From positions 124,001 through 188,000 of the forward strand of contig NZ_NFHG01000004.1 of assembly GCF_002159265.1 (NCBI RefSeq): a DNA stretch of 64,000 nucleotides, read 5' to 3'. The DNA is from Flavonifractor sp. An82 (GTDB taxonomy: Bacteria; Bacillota; Clostridia; Oscillospirales; Oscillospiraceae). Positions 1-8,065 of the stretch are shown here, piece by piece. The number at the start of each line of letters is the position of its first letter. The first letter of the stretch is position 1. The notes beneath the pieces are model-generated. The model worked only from the letters and a program-made list of their open reading frames with translations, was not told the DNA's origin and searched no databases. The translations under genes were made by a program, and so were the position numbers.

Positions 1-14
1 AGAAAACGAATCAA

Positions 15-803
15 TCACTTGCCCAGACGGCGGACCATTTCCTTGGCACAGAAAGTGGCCACATCGTCGGCGTAGGTGCCGGCGCCAAAGCCGGCGTCAT
101 AGCCCAGCTCCTTGGCCAGAGCGTGGGTGATGCGGGCGCCGCCGCAGCAGAAGATGTACTTCTCGCGGACGCCCTCGGCCTCGGCCAGCTCGATGAGCTC
201 GGTGAGGTTCTGGATGTGGACGTCCTTCTGGGTCACGGTCTGGGACACCAGCAGCACGTCGGCGTTGACCTCGGCAGCCTTGCGGAGGAACTCCTCGTTG
301 GGCACCTGAGAGCCCAGGTTGTAGGCCTCGATCATCTCATAGCGCTCCAGGCCGTAGTGGCCGGCAAAGCCCTTGCGGTTCATGATGGCGTCGATGCCCA
401 CGGTGTGAGCGTCGGTACCGGTGGAGGCGCCCACCACTACCAGCTTGCGGCCCAGGCGCTCCTTCAGGAACTCGTCGGTCTCGTCCATGCCCATGGCCTC
501 GTCGGCCACGGTCTGCACCACGATCTCATTGTAGTTGATAGAGTGGGTCAGAGAGCCGTACACCACATAGAAGGTGAAGGTCTCGTCCAGCTTCTGACGG
601 AGAGCCACGTTTGGATCGGCCAGACCCATCTTCTGGGCCATCAGCACGGCAGCCGCGGCGCCCTTGTCGTCGTCCTTGACAGGCAGGGTGAAGGAGAGCT
701 GCACCTTGCCGTCATTCATGGTGTCACCGTAGGGTTTCAGCCGGGTCAGGTCCAGAGTGGTGTCCAGGTCTTTGTCACGAATCTGATACAGTCCGGAACT
801 CAT
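15..803 (-). CDS. kamE: Lysine 5,6-aminomutase, beta (B12-binding) subunit
   Basis: Small subunit of the adenosylcobalamin- and PLP-dependent lysine 5,6-aminomutase, which moves the terminal amino group of beta-lysine (or D-lysine) to give 3,5-diaminohexanoate. The 262-aa protein carries the base-off B12 motif DAHTVG at residues 131-136, the His being the lower cobalt ligand. Lys144, directly after it, occupies the position of the PLP-binding lysine known from the clostridial enzyme. The start codon overlaps the kamD stop, so the subunits are translationally coupled. It is the last gene of the kce-kdd-kamA-kamD-kamE operon inside the window. Further butyrate-pathway genes (kal, CoA transferase) would be expected beyond position 1 but cannot be seen. 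Confidence 0.96.
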   Translation of the reverse strand: MSSGLYQIRDKDLDTTLDLTRLKPYGDTMNDGKVQLSFTLPVKDDDKGAAAAVLMAQKMGLADPNVALRQKLDETFTFYVVYGSLTHSINYNEIVVQTVADEAMGMDETDEFLKERLGRKLVVVGASTGTDAHTVGIDAIMNRKGFAGHYGLERYEMIEAYNLGSQVPNEEFLRKAAEVNADVLLVSQTVTQKDVHIQNLTELIELAEAEGVREKYIFCCGGARITHALAKELGYDAGFGAGTYADDVATFCAKEMVRRLGK

Positions 804-2368
804 TTGCCGGCACCCCCTTTCATCATGGGCTCAAGGAAGGGGTTGAAGTACCCGGCGGCCTTGGTCACGACGCCGTCCAGGCCCTTGCCGCCGTCCCGAG
901 GACGCTTGATGTCGGCAAAGATGCCCCGCTCCAGGGTTTCAAAAATGCCCAGCTGCTCGATCTGGCCCAGCAGATCGGTAGCCTTGTGCAGCACGTCGGC
1001 AGCACGGTTCTGCATGATGCCGCCGTCCTTGAAGGTGATCTCGCTGCCCAGATCGTGCATGGTACGGAAGATGTACTGAGCATTCTGGATGGCCAGGAAA
1101 CGATCGGACAGGAAAGGAGTATGAATGGCCTCGGTCATCATGCCCAGCAGGTGGATCTTCTGGTTGGTCAGGATGGTCACCATGTTGAACAGGGCGTCCT
1201 GAACATGGCCGCGGAAGATGTTGCCGGTCATGAACTTGGTGGGAGGCATGTACTTCAGGGGAGCGTTGGGGAAGATCTCCCGGGCCATCTCGGCCTGGGC
1301 CAGCTCGTACAGGAAGCCGTTCTCCACGTCGGGGTCGATCTCGAAGGCGTGACCCAGACCCATCTGCTCCTCAGGCAGGCCGGCCCGCAGGGCAAAGGCC
1401 TCGTTGAGGAACTGGGAGGCCAGCACGGTGTGAGCCTCTTCCACAGCGTCGGCGGTGGTCAGGTAGTTGTCCTCACCGGTGTTGATGACAACGCCGGCAT
1501 AGGCGTTGATGGCACGGGAGAAGGACTGGTCCACCAGGGTGCGCTGCATGTTGATGTCGCGGAACAGGATGCCGTACAGAGCGTCGTTCAGCATCACGTC
1601 CAGGCCCTCGAAAGCGCCCATGGCGGCGATCTCGGGCATACACAGGCCGGAGCAGTAGTTACACACGCGGATGTAACGGCCCAGCTCCTCGCCCACCTTG
1701 TCCATGGCCTCGCGCATCAGGCGGAAGTTCTCCTGAGTGGCGTAGGTGCCGCCGAAGCCCTCAGTGGTGGCGCCGTAAGGCACGTAGTCCAGCAGGGACT
1801 GGCCGGTGGTACGGATAACGGCGATGACGTCGGCGCCCTGGCGGGCGGCGGCGGTAGCCTGCACCACGTCCTCATAGATGTTGCCGGTGGCCACGATCAG
1901 GTAGATCCAGGGGCCCTGCTTCTCGCCGCCGTGGGTGGCGATGAAGTCCTCGCGGCGCTTGCGGCGGGCGCGGATCTTGGAGAGGCTCTCCTCCACGATG
2001 GGGTCCAGAGCGGCATGAATCTCGGCCTCACCGTGGGTGGGCAGAGCAGTCAGGTCCAGCTTGTCGTTGGCAACGTCCTCGGCAATGGCCTGGGGATCCT
2101 TACCGGTCTCCACCATAGCGTTGCCGATCCAGAAAGCGGCGCCCTGGGGCAGAGCGCCCTTGTCCATCAGGTGCTCCACAACCACGTTGGGCAGGGGCAC
2201 GTCAGCGGCGTCCACACCATCAATGCCCAGCAGACGGCAGATGGTACGCTCCACGGCCACGGTGGTGCAGCCGTCGATGAAACGCTGGGTGTCGTCCGCA
2301 ACCCGGGAAGCGTGGGCGCGGGCCTGTTCCACCAGCTTAAAATCAAGGTTCAGCTTGGATTCCAACAT
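800..2368 (-). CDS. kamD: Lysine 5,6-aminomutase, alpha subunit
   Basis: Large TIM-barrel subunit of lysine 5,6-aminomutase, 522 aa, the usual length for KamD. It binds PLP and substrate, while KamE brings the cobalamin; radical chemistry starts with homolysis of the Co-C bond. The N-terminus (LNLDFKLVEQARAHA) and the family-wide conservation identify it. It is the fourth gene of the lysine fermentation operon. A GC-rich hairpin separates it from kamA upstream, and kamE overlaps its end. The enzyme inactivates itself in turnover, which explains the neighbouring kamB-kamC reactivase operon. Confidence 0.96.
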   Translation of the reverse strand: MLESKLNLDFKLVEQARAHASRVADDTQRFIDGCTTVAVERTICRLLGIDGVDAADVPLPNVVVEHLMDKGALPQGAAFWIGNAMVETGKDPQAIAEDVANDKLDLTALPTHGEAEIHAALDPIVEESLSKIRARRKRREDFIATHGGEKQGPWIYLIVATGNIYEDVVQATAAARQGADVIAVIRTTGQSLLDYVPYGATTEGFGGTYATQENFRLMREAMDKVGEELGRYIRVCNYCSGLCMPEIAAMGAFEGLDVMLNDALYGILFRDINMQRTLVDQSFSRAINAYAGVVINTGEDNYLTTADAVEEAHTVLASQFLNEAFALRAGLPEEQMGLGHAFEIDPDVENGFLYELAQAEMAREIFPNAPLKYMPPTKFMTGNIFRGHVQDALFNMVTILTNQKIHLLGMMTEAIHTPFLSDRFLAIQNAQYIFRTMHDLGSEITFKDGGIMQNRAADVLHKATDLLGQIEQLGIFETLERGIFADIKRPRDGGKGLDGVVTKAAGYFNPFLEPMMKGGAGK

Positions 2369-2407
2369 CGATCACTTCCATTCTTTGTCAGTTCAAAAAC
2401 GGGGGGA

Positions 2408-2438
2408 AGCGGATCGCCGCCGCAGGCGGCGATCCGCT
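2408..2438 (-). terminator. Hairpin between kamA and kamD
   Basis: A perfect 13-bp GC-rich stem (arms GCGGATCGCCGCC) with a 3-nt loop lies between the kamA stop and the kamD start. Read on the minus strand, a C run and then five T residues follow it. The T run is not directly adjacent, so this is either a partial terminator that lowers kamDE relative to kamA or an RNA-processing / stabilising hairpin. Confidence 0.6.
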
Positions 2439-2451
2439 GTATCCGTTTGGA

Positions 2452-3705
2452 TTACTCCTCGTGATGAGAACGCTTGTGGCGCTCCAGGCCGGCGGGCTCC
2501 ATGGACAGAGCCTGGCCGCGCTCCAGACCGGCCACACCCATGAGCTCCTTCTTCTTCTTGCCGGTGCAGTAGTCGCACTGACAATCGGTGTAGTGGTCGG
2601 GCTCGGTGTAGGTGGTGATAACGCCCTCGTAGTTGCGCAGGATGACCTTCTTGGGGGTCTGGGAGATGACGTACTGAGGCATGACGGGAGTCTTGCCGCC
2701 GCCGCCGGGGGCGTCCACCACGAAGGTGGGCACGCAGTAGCCGGAGGTGTGGCCGCGCAGGCCCTCGATGATCTCGATGCCCTTGCTGACGGGAGTACGG
2801 AAGTGCTCCAGGCCCATGGACAGGTCGCACTGATAGATGTAGTAGGGACGTACGCGGATCTTGACCAGCTCGTTGACCAGCTTCTTCATGGTGTAGACGC
2901 AGTCATTGATGCCGGCCAGCAGCACGCTCTGGTTGCCCAGGGGGATACCGGCGTCGGCCAGACGGGCGCAGGCGGCGGCAGCCTCGGGGGTGATCTCGTT
3001 GGGATGGTTGAAGTGGGTGTTCAGCCAGATGGGGTGATACTTCTTCAGCATATTGCACAGCTCGGGAGTGATACGCTGAGGCAGCACCACAGGAGTACGG
3101 GAGCCGATGCGGACGATCTCCACGTGGGGGATCTCGCGCAGCTTGGCGATGATGTACTCCAGACGCTCGTCGCTGACCAGCAGGGCGTCGCCGCCGGAGA
3201 GCAGCACGTCGCGGATCTGGGGAGTGTTGCGGATGTACTCGATGGCCTGATCGACCTGATCCACGGGCAGGCCGGCGTCGTTCTGACCGGCGAAGCGGCG
3301 GCGGGTGCAGTGACGGCAGTACATGGAGCACTGGTCAGTGATCAGCAGCAGGCAGCGGTCAGGATAGCGATGGGTCAGACCGGGAGCGGGGGAGTCCTCA
3401 TCCTCGTGCAGAGGGTCCAGCAGGTCGGCGGGGGACTGATGCAGCTCCTTGGCGGTGGGGACGGCCTGCAGCCGGACGGGATCGTGGGGATCGCCGGGCT
3501 GGATCAGGGACAGATAGTAAGGAGTGATGGCCATGCGGAGGGTGCCGAGGCAGGCCTTGACGCCTTCCTCTTCCTCGGGGGTCAGATCCACATACTTCTT
3601 CAGGTCCTCCAGAGTCTCGATGCGATTCTTGACCTGCCAGTGCCAGTCGTTCCACTGCTCGTCAGTCACATCGGGGAACAGGATCTTACGGCGGGACTCT
3701 ACCAT
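2452..3705 (-). CDS. kamA: Lysine 2,3-aminomutase
   Basis: Radical SAM, PLP-dependent enzyme that converts L-lysine to L-beta-lysine, the entry step of lysine fermentation. The 417-aa protein has the radical SAM cluster motif CxxxCxxC at Cys126, Cys130 and Cys133, and a GGGGKTPV segment in the C-terminal third containing the family's PLP lysine. The C-terminal Cys-rich stretch (CQCDYC) matches the zinc-binding tail of the clostridial enzyme. It is the third gene of the operon, after kce and kdd. Confidence 0.96.
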   Translation of the reverse strand: MVESRRKILFPDVTDEQWNDWHWQVKNRIETLEDLKKYVDLTPEEEEGVKACLGTLRMAITPYYLSLIQPGDPHDPVRLQAVPTAKELHQSPADLLDPLHEDEDSPAPGLTHRYPDRCLLLITDQCSMYCRHCTRRRFAGQNDAGLPVDQVDQAIEYIRNTPQIRDVLLSGGDALLVSDERLEYIIAKLREIPHVEIVRIGSRTPVVLPQRITPELCNMLKKYHPIWLNTHFNHPNEITPEAAAACARLADAGIPLGNQSVLLAGINDCVYTMKKLVNELVKIRVRPYYIYQCDLSMGLEHFRTPVSKGIEIIEGLRGHTSGYCVPTFVVDAPGGGGKTPVMPQYVISQTPKKVILRNYEGVITTYTEPDHYTDCQCDYCTGKKKKELMGVAGLERGQALSMEPAGLERHKRSHHEE

Positions 3706-3917
3706 AACAAGGTCATCCTTTCTAAATCAGTGTGGGGATGCGCCATCCGTAGGCGTCAGGGACCGGGAAACCGGAACGGGGAGAAAGGGTTGGGGAGGAG
3801 AGTTTCTCCGACAGAACCGGGGCCGGACGCATCGGCCGCAGAACGATCACATCAATCAGCTCATCTGTCGATGGGACAGGTAAGTCACAGAATAAGTATT
3901 AAGGAGATAAGGGGTAA

Positions 3918-4173
3918 TTACAGGTATTTCTTCTCGAAGTAAGCCTTGAGCTGGGGATTCTCACGCAGCGCCCCACGCAATGTACCATTGCGCGGGGGCC
4001 CCGGGATTTGACATCCTCGGGGCGAATGAATCGCCCCTGCGGGAACGCTGCGCGTTCTGCGCGCCAAAAGGCGCGGCCAGCTACGCTGGCGTCCGAGCTG
4101 CACAGACAGCTCAGAATAACCTTACAGGTACTTCTTCTCGAAGTAAGCCTTGAGCTGGGGATTCTCACGCAGC
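3918..4173 (-). repeat. Duplicated 3' end of kdd flanking a hairpin-rich insert
   Basis: The last 52 bp of kdd (4122-4173) are repeated at 3918-3969 with one mismatch, in the same orientation and 204 bp downstream. The copy encodes the same C-terminal peptide ENPQLKAYFEKKYL plus a stop but has no start. The 152 bp between them hold several hairpins: CGCAATG/CATTGCG, GGGGCGA/TCGCCCC and GCGCC-AAAA-GGCGC. This looks like a repeat-element insertion accompanied by, or causing, a duplication of the gene end. The 212 bp between 3706 and 3917 contain no gene that I can see. Confidence 0.8.
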
Positions 4174-5162
4174 TCGGACAGGGTGATCTCGGCGTGGTCC
4201 TTGGTGTAGCCGTTGCCCACGATCATGGTGACGTCCTTGCCGCAGCCCTCGGCGCCCAGGGCGGCCTTGGCGAAATCGGTGGCCATGGAGAAGAAGTACA
4301 CCACGCCGTTGTCATGGACGGGCAGGATGGCGGCCATCTCGCAGGCGGGCACGTTGACGATCAGGATGGAGACGTCGTACTCCTTGCCGTTGTTGACAGC
4401 CAGGGACTTCTCCAGCACCTCGGTGGGGTTGGTGGCGGAGCCCACGATGGCGTGGTGGCACAGGTTCATGCTCTTCAGCAGGTCGGCGTCCTCCTGGCAG
4501 ATGACCAGGGCCACCACGTTGCCGGTGGGGCCGACGCGCTTCATGGCCTCGTAGCAGCACATCATGCCGCCCTTGCCGGCGCCGCCCAGGATGAGCACGG
4601 AGTCACCGGGCTTCACCAGCTTGGCGGTCTGGGCGGGAGCACCAGCCACGTCCAGAGCAGCCAGGGCCAGCTCCTCGCTCATGTCGTCGGGCAGCTTGGC
4701 ATACAGGCCGGACTCAAACAGGATAGCCTGGGCGTCCACATCCACGCGGTCGATCTCGGGGTGGATGGCCTTGATCTTGTTGATCTTCAGGGGAGTCAGG
4801 GACAGGGACACCAGAGAAGCGATCTTGTCGCCCACCTTCAGGTCGATCTTGCCCTGCAGGTCCTCGCCGATCTCGCGGACGGTGCCGATGAACATGCCGC
4901 CGGAACCGGTGACAGGGTTCTGCATCTTGCCGCGCTCACCCACGATGTCCAGGATCATCTGCTCGGTCTTGGCCAGGTCCTTCTCGCAGGCCTCATAGAT
5001 CTGAGTGAAGGAAGCGGAGTCGATGTTCAGCGCGGACACGTCGCACAGGATCTCATTGGAGTAGCACTCCATGGTATTGTCGATCTTCTTGGCGGCCTGG
5101 GTCAGCAGACCCTTGGGCTCGATGACGCGGTGAGTGCCGTACTTGTTGCCTTTCTTCTGCAT
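4122..5162 (-). CDS. kdd: L-erythro-3,5-diaminohexanoate dehydrogenase
   Basis: NAD(P)-dependent oxidative deamination of 3,5-diaminohexanoate to 3-keto-5-aminohexanoate, the step after the 5,6-aminomutase. The protein is 346 aa, normal for Kdd, with a medium-chain-dehydrogenase-like fold: a GGMFIGT N-terminal region and a nucleotide-binding glycine motif LGGAGKGGM in the middle. It lies between kce (upstream) and kamA (downstream) in one transcription unit. Its 3' end is duplicated just downstream (see the 3918-4173 repeat), so a truncated copy of the tail lies between kdd and kamA. Confidence 0.95.
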   Translation of the reverse strand: MQKKGNKYGTHRVIEPKGLLTQAAKKIDNTMECYSNEILCDVSALNIDSASFTQIYEACEKDLAKTEQMILDIVGERGKMQNPVTGSGGMFIGTVREIGEDLQGKIDLKVGDKIASLVSLSLTPLKINKIKAIHPEIDRVDVDAQAILFESGLYAKLPDDMSEELALAALDVAGAPAQTAKLVKPGDSVLILGGAGKGGMMCCYEAMKRVGPTGNVVALVICQEDADLLKSMNLCHHAIVGSATNPTEVLEKSLAVNNGKEYDVSILIVNVPACEMAAILPVHDNGVVYFFSMATDFAKAALGAEGCGKDVTMIVGNGYTKDHAEITLSELRENPQLKAYFEKKYL

Positions 5163-5245
5163 AGAACGTTCCTCCTGTTTTGAATGGTTTGTTTGGTTGG
5201 GGAGATATATGGTTGGGGAGAAAAATAAGAAACGAAGCGATGGGA

Positions 5246-6064
5246 TCAGGCCAGGGAGAGGATCTTCCGGGCCTCATCGGGGGTGGCGATCTCGCGGCCC
5301 AGCTCCTTGGCCAGGCGGACCACCTTGGCTACCAGCTCGCCGTTGGAGGCAGCCTTGTGGCCCTTCTCCAGGTAGATGTTGTCCTCGAAGCCCACGCGGA
5401 CGTTGCCGCCCATCACGATACCGGCGGCGACCATGGGCCAGGCGCCCCGGCCGATGCCGGTGACGGTCCAGGTGGAGCCGGCGGGGATCTGCTTGACCAG
5501 GTAGTCCAGGTTGCCCACGGTGGCGGGGGTGCAGCCGGACACGCCCAGCACGAAGTTGAACTGCATGGGAGCGCCGGGAACCAGACCCTTGTTGGCCATG
5601 GTCACGATGGTGTCCAGGTGGCCGATCTCGAAGCACTCATACTCGGGCTTGATGTTGTTCTCCAGCATCCGCTTGCCGAAGGCCCGCATGGTGGGCATAT
5701 CGTTGACGAAGATGTCGTCGCCGAAGTTGCAGGTGCCGCAGTCCAGAGTGGCCATCTCGGGGCACAGCTCGGTGGGCTGGAGCCGCTCCTCGGGGGTCAT
5801 GCCGGTGGCGCCGCCGGTGGAGGGGATCAGGATGACGCCGGGGCAGGCTTCCTTGATGGCGTCCAGCACCACGCGGAACCGCTCACGGTCCTGGGTGGGG
5901 GTACCGTCGTCCTCACGGACGTGGACGTGGATGACAGCGGCGCCGGCATCAAAGGCGCTCTTGGCCTCGCGGACCATTTCTTCCACGGTGTAGGGAACAG
6001 CGGGGTTATGCTCCTTGGTGACCTCTGCGCCGCAGATGGCCGCGGTGATAATAAGCTTTTCCAT
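5246..6064 (-). CDS. kce: 3-keto-5-aminohexanoate cleavage enzyme
   Basis: Zinc-dependent beta-keto acid cleavage enzyme (BKACE/DUF849 family). It condenses 3-keto-5-aminohexanoate with acetyl-CoA to give 3-aminobutyryl-CoA and acetoacetate. The 272-aa protein has the paired zinc ligands His46 and His48 in the strand AAVIHVHVRE. It is the first gene of the lysine operon. The ATG follows a strong ribosome binding site (GAGGAGG, 6071-6077), which sits immediately after the T tract of the leader terminator, so start-site access is tied to the riboswitch region upstream. Confidence 0.95.
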   Translation of the reverse strand: MEKLIITAAICGAEVTKEHNPAVPYTVEEMVREAKSAFDAGAAVIHVHVREDDGTPTQDRERFRVVLDAIKEACPGVILIPSTGGATGMTPEERLQPTELCPEMATLDCGTCNFGDDIFVNDMPTMRAFGKRMLENNIKPEYECFEIGHLDTIVTMANKGLVPGAPMQFNFVLGVSGCTPATVGNLDYLVKQIPAGSTWTVTGIGRGAWPMVAAGIVMGGNVRVGFEDNIYLEKGHKAASNGELVAKVVRLAKELGREIATPDEARKILSLA

Positions 6065-6078
6065 GACACGCCTCCTCG

Positions 6079-6130
6079 AAAAAATTAAGCTACCCCGCCG
6101 GTAGGAGATATCGTCCTCCGGCGAGATAGC
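6079..6130 (-). terminator. Intrinsic terminator in the kce leader (riboswitch expression platform)
   Basis: On the minus strand, GCUAUCUCGCCGG (5' arm) pairs with CCGGCGGGGUAGC, extended by AGGA/UCCU around a CGAUAUC loop. This gives about 17 bp followed by UUAAUUUUUU. It sits between the L-box aptamer and the kce ribosome binding site. Its 5' arm begins with AGCGCUAUC, a near copy of the aptamer P1 3' strand (AGCGCUAUU). Its CUCGCCGG segment is perfectly complementary to CCGGCGAG in the aptamer P2 arm (6309-6316). Confidence 0.8.
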
Positions 6131-6188
6131 GCTTCATGAACAAAAAAACACTACTCATGTCCGCGGGAGGGGGTAACTCTCGTTCAGA

Positions 6189-6361
6189 CACAAATAGCGC
6201 TTCATGTGACTCATGACAATCCGTAAGCACTGGGCCCACGGCTCAGGGGGAGGGCTGTACGATTCACGTCCCCCTTCGGCGGAGCGGACATTCACAAAGC
6301 ACATCGGGCTCGCCGGCCCTTGTCATTGCTTTGCTACCTTGCGCTCCGCGCCTCTATCCAT
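6189..6361 (-). promoter_or_regulatory. Lysine riboswitch (L box) upstream of the lysine catabolic operon
   Basis: The minus-strand RNA matches the L-box core in order. The 5' P1/P2 segment is AUAGAGGCGCG. P2 is a perfect GCGGAGCG/CGCUCCGC pair, and the P2 arm GCAAAGCA/UGCUUUGU is followed by GUGAAUG. The conserved CGCCGAAG leads into P3 (GGGGGA/UCCCCC). Next come CCGU/ACGG as P4, AUUGUCA, P5 (CAUG/CAUG) and the closing GAAGCGCUAU, which pairs with AUAG of P1. Lysine sensing fits the operon, which degrades lysine. A terminator lies downstream at 6079-6130. The direction of control (ON or OFF with lysine) cannot be settled by eye. Confidence 0.87.
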
Positions 6362-6387
6362 GCATGTTATTCACTTTTGACAAATCC

Positions 6388-6416
6388 ACTATAACCCAGC
6401 CGGTTTGGTTTGTCAA
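6388..6416 (-). promoter_or_regulatory. Sigma-A promoter of the kce-kdd-kamADE operon
   Basis: On the minus strand: TTGACA (6411-6416), a 17-bp spacer and TATAGT (6388-6393). Transcription would start near 6380, about 20 nt before the L-box aptamer, leaving a leader of about 315 nt ahead of kce. Confidence 0.88.
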
Positions 6417-6520
6417 CTATTTTTTAAAAAATTAGGCTCACAAAATTTTTCTATGTCCTGTGTACTTTTGTACGCTACAGCGGGACGGTGGTTACCAAAA
6501 AGTAACCAGAACTGGAAAGC

Positions 6521-6556
6521 AAAAAAGACCGGCAGACGGCCTGGACCGCCTGCCGG
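6521..6556 (-). terminator. Terminator of the kamB-kamC operon
   Basis: Stem CCGGCAG-x-CGG with a 6-nt loop, followed on the minus strand by a run of T residues, 12 nt after the kamC stop. It separates kamBC from the riboswitch-controlled operon. Between it and the promoter at 6388-6416 I see nothing else. Confidence 0.85.
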
Positions 6557-6568
6557 AGCAGGAAAAAG

Positions 6569-8065
6569 TTACAGATCTGCCTGGAAGAGCTCCATGAGGG
6601 TATCGTCCAGTTTCAGCAGCCGGCACACCCGCAGGGCGTCCCGGGGACAAGGGGCTCCGGGGGGAGCGGGGAGGAGCCGGTAGTCCATCCGCCGGGCGAT
6701 GCGCTTGCGGGGATCGTCCCCTTCATCGCCCTTGATGTCCCGCACCAGACCGGCCACCTGGTAGTGGGCGCCGGCCACGTCGGACACGCCGTCGTAGTGG
6801 GTGGTCATAAGGGCCACGCAGTCCAGGCTGCCCAGGTGACGGACCAGAGCCCGGGCCAGGGCGGCGCCCTCCTGGGGGTTGGTGCCCCGGGCGAATTCGT
6901 CCAGGGCCACGAAGAAGAACTGATCCTTTGTACCCCGCAGCAGGTTGTCCAGCAGGTGGACCTCCTTGCCGAAGGAGGACAGGCCGCCGGCCCCCGGGCC
7001 GCTGTCAGCCAGGATGAGGGCAACCTGGTGGAACAGGGGCAGGGCAGCGGACTGGGCAAAGACGAAGAAGCCGCACTGGCACAGCAGCAGGGAGAGCACG
7101 GTGGAGCGCAGGGACACCGTCTTACCGCCCATATTGGCGCCGGTGATGACGGTGCAGCCCGGCTTCAGGTCCAGATCCAGCAGGGTGAAGCCCTCGCCCC
7201 GCTGGGCCAGATCCTCCTCCACCTGGGGATGGCGCACGCCCCGGAGCGTAATGGACTTGTCGTTGCTGAGGACGGGACGGACGCAGTGGTAGCGCAGGGC
7301 CAGCTTGGCCTTGGCCACGATGAGGTCCAGACGGCCCAGAGCCTCCATGTTGGCCAGGAAGGCATCCTTGTAGGCCATCAGCTTGCCGGTGAGCATCCGG
7401 CGAACCTCCAGCTCAAGCTTATCCTCTTCCACCGCCAGCACCCGGCGCTTCTCCATCAGGGGAGCGCGCTTTTCCTCCTGGGTCATGCGGATGGCCTTCT
7501 CCAGCTTGGCCTTCTCCGCCCGCAGGGGGGCCAGATCGTTGTGGTAGGAGTTGACGATGGAGAAGGTGGGCAGACGGCGGCCCTCCGGATCCATCAGTTC
7601 CAGAGCCTCAGACAGGGAGGGGAAGGTCAGCCCGGCCATGGGAGGCAGGGCGGCATAGGCCTGGACCAGCTGCTCCAGGGTAACCAGGAAGTGCTTGATC
7701 TCAAAGAGCTCCACCAGGTCAAAGGGAGCGCCGGGGTCCCGGTCGAAGGAGCCCCGGATGTCGTGAAACAGGGGCAGGCAGCGGGTCACTCCCCGCAGGG
7801 CAGTGGCGGCGTCCTTCCGCTCCGCCTCCGTCAGCCGTACCGGGGCGCAGCCGCAGGAGTTATCCTGAGGGGCGGTGCTGCCGGCGTTCCACAGCTCCAT
7901 GGCCAGGGAGACGTTGTCCAGCTCCTCCTCCAGGGCGGCCTCGTCTCCCGGCCCGTACCAGCGGAGTGCCCGGGCGGCAGCCTTGCCGAAGGGCGACATG
8001 GGGCTCAGCCGGTCCAGGACCCACTGCAGCCCCGCGTGCTCCCGCAGTTCATGCGTCAGTTCCAT
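6569..8065 (-). CDS. kamC: Lysine 5,6-aminomutase reactivase ATPase (MutS-like)
   Basis: MutS-family ATPase without the mismatch-recognition domain. It has a long coiled-coil lever (about residues 180-260) followed by a MutS-type ATPase domain with Walker A GANMGGKT at 309-316 and the later DEFARGTNP signature. In lysine-fermenting clostridia this gene pairs with kamB, and the two products reactivate aminomutase that has lost intact cobalamin. It is 498 aa. The ATG has a good ribosome binding site and overlaps the kamB 3' end by 17 bp, indicating coupling. A general DNA-repair role is unlikely given the context and missing domain. Confidence 0.9.
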   Translation of the reverse strand: MELTHELREHAGLQWVLDRLSPMSPFGKAAARALRWYGPGDEAALEEELDNVSLAMELWNAGSTAPQDNSCGCAPVRLTEAERKDAATALRGVTRCLPLFHDIRGSFDRDPGAPFDLVELFEIKHFLVTLEQLVQAYAALPPMAGLTFPSLSEALELMDPEGRRLPTFSIVNSYHNDLAPLRAEKAKLEKAIRMTQEEKRAPLMEKRRVLAVEEDKLELEVRRMLTGKLMAYKDAFLANMEALGRLDLIVAKAKLALRYHCVRPVLSNDKSITLRGVRHPQVEEDLAQRGEGFTLLDLDLKPGCTVITGANMGGKTVSLRSTVLSLLLCQCGFFVFAQSAALPLFHQVALILADSGPGAGGLSSFGKEVHLLDNLLRGTKDQFFFVALDEFARGTNPQEGAALARALVRHLGSLDCVALMTTHYDGVSDVAGAHYQVAGLVRDIKGDEGDDPRKRIARRMDYRLLPAPPGAPCPRDALRVCRLLKLDDTLMELFQADL

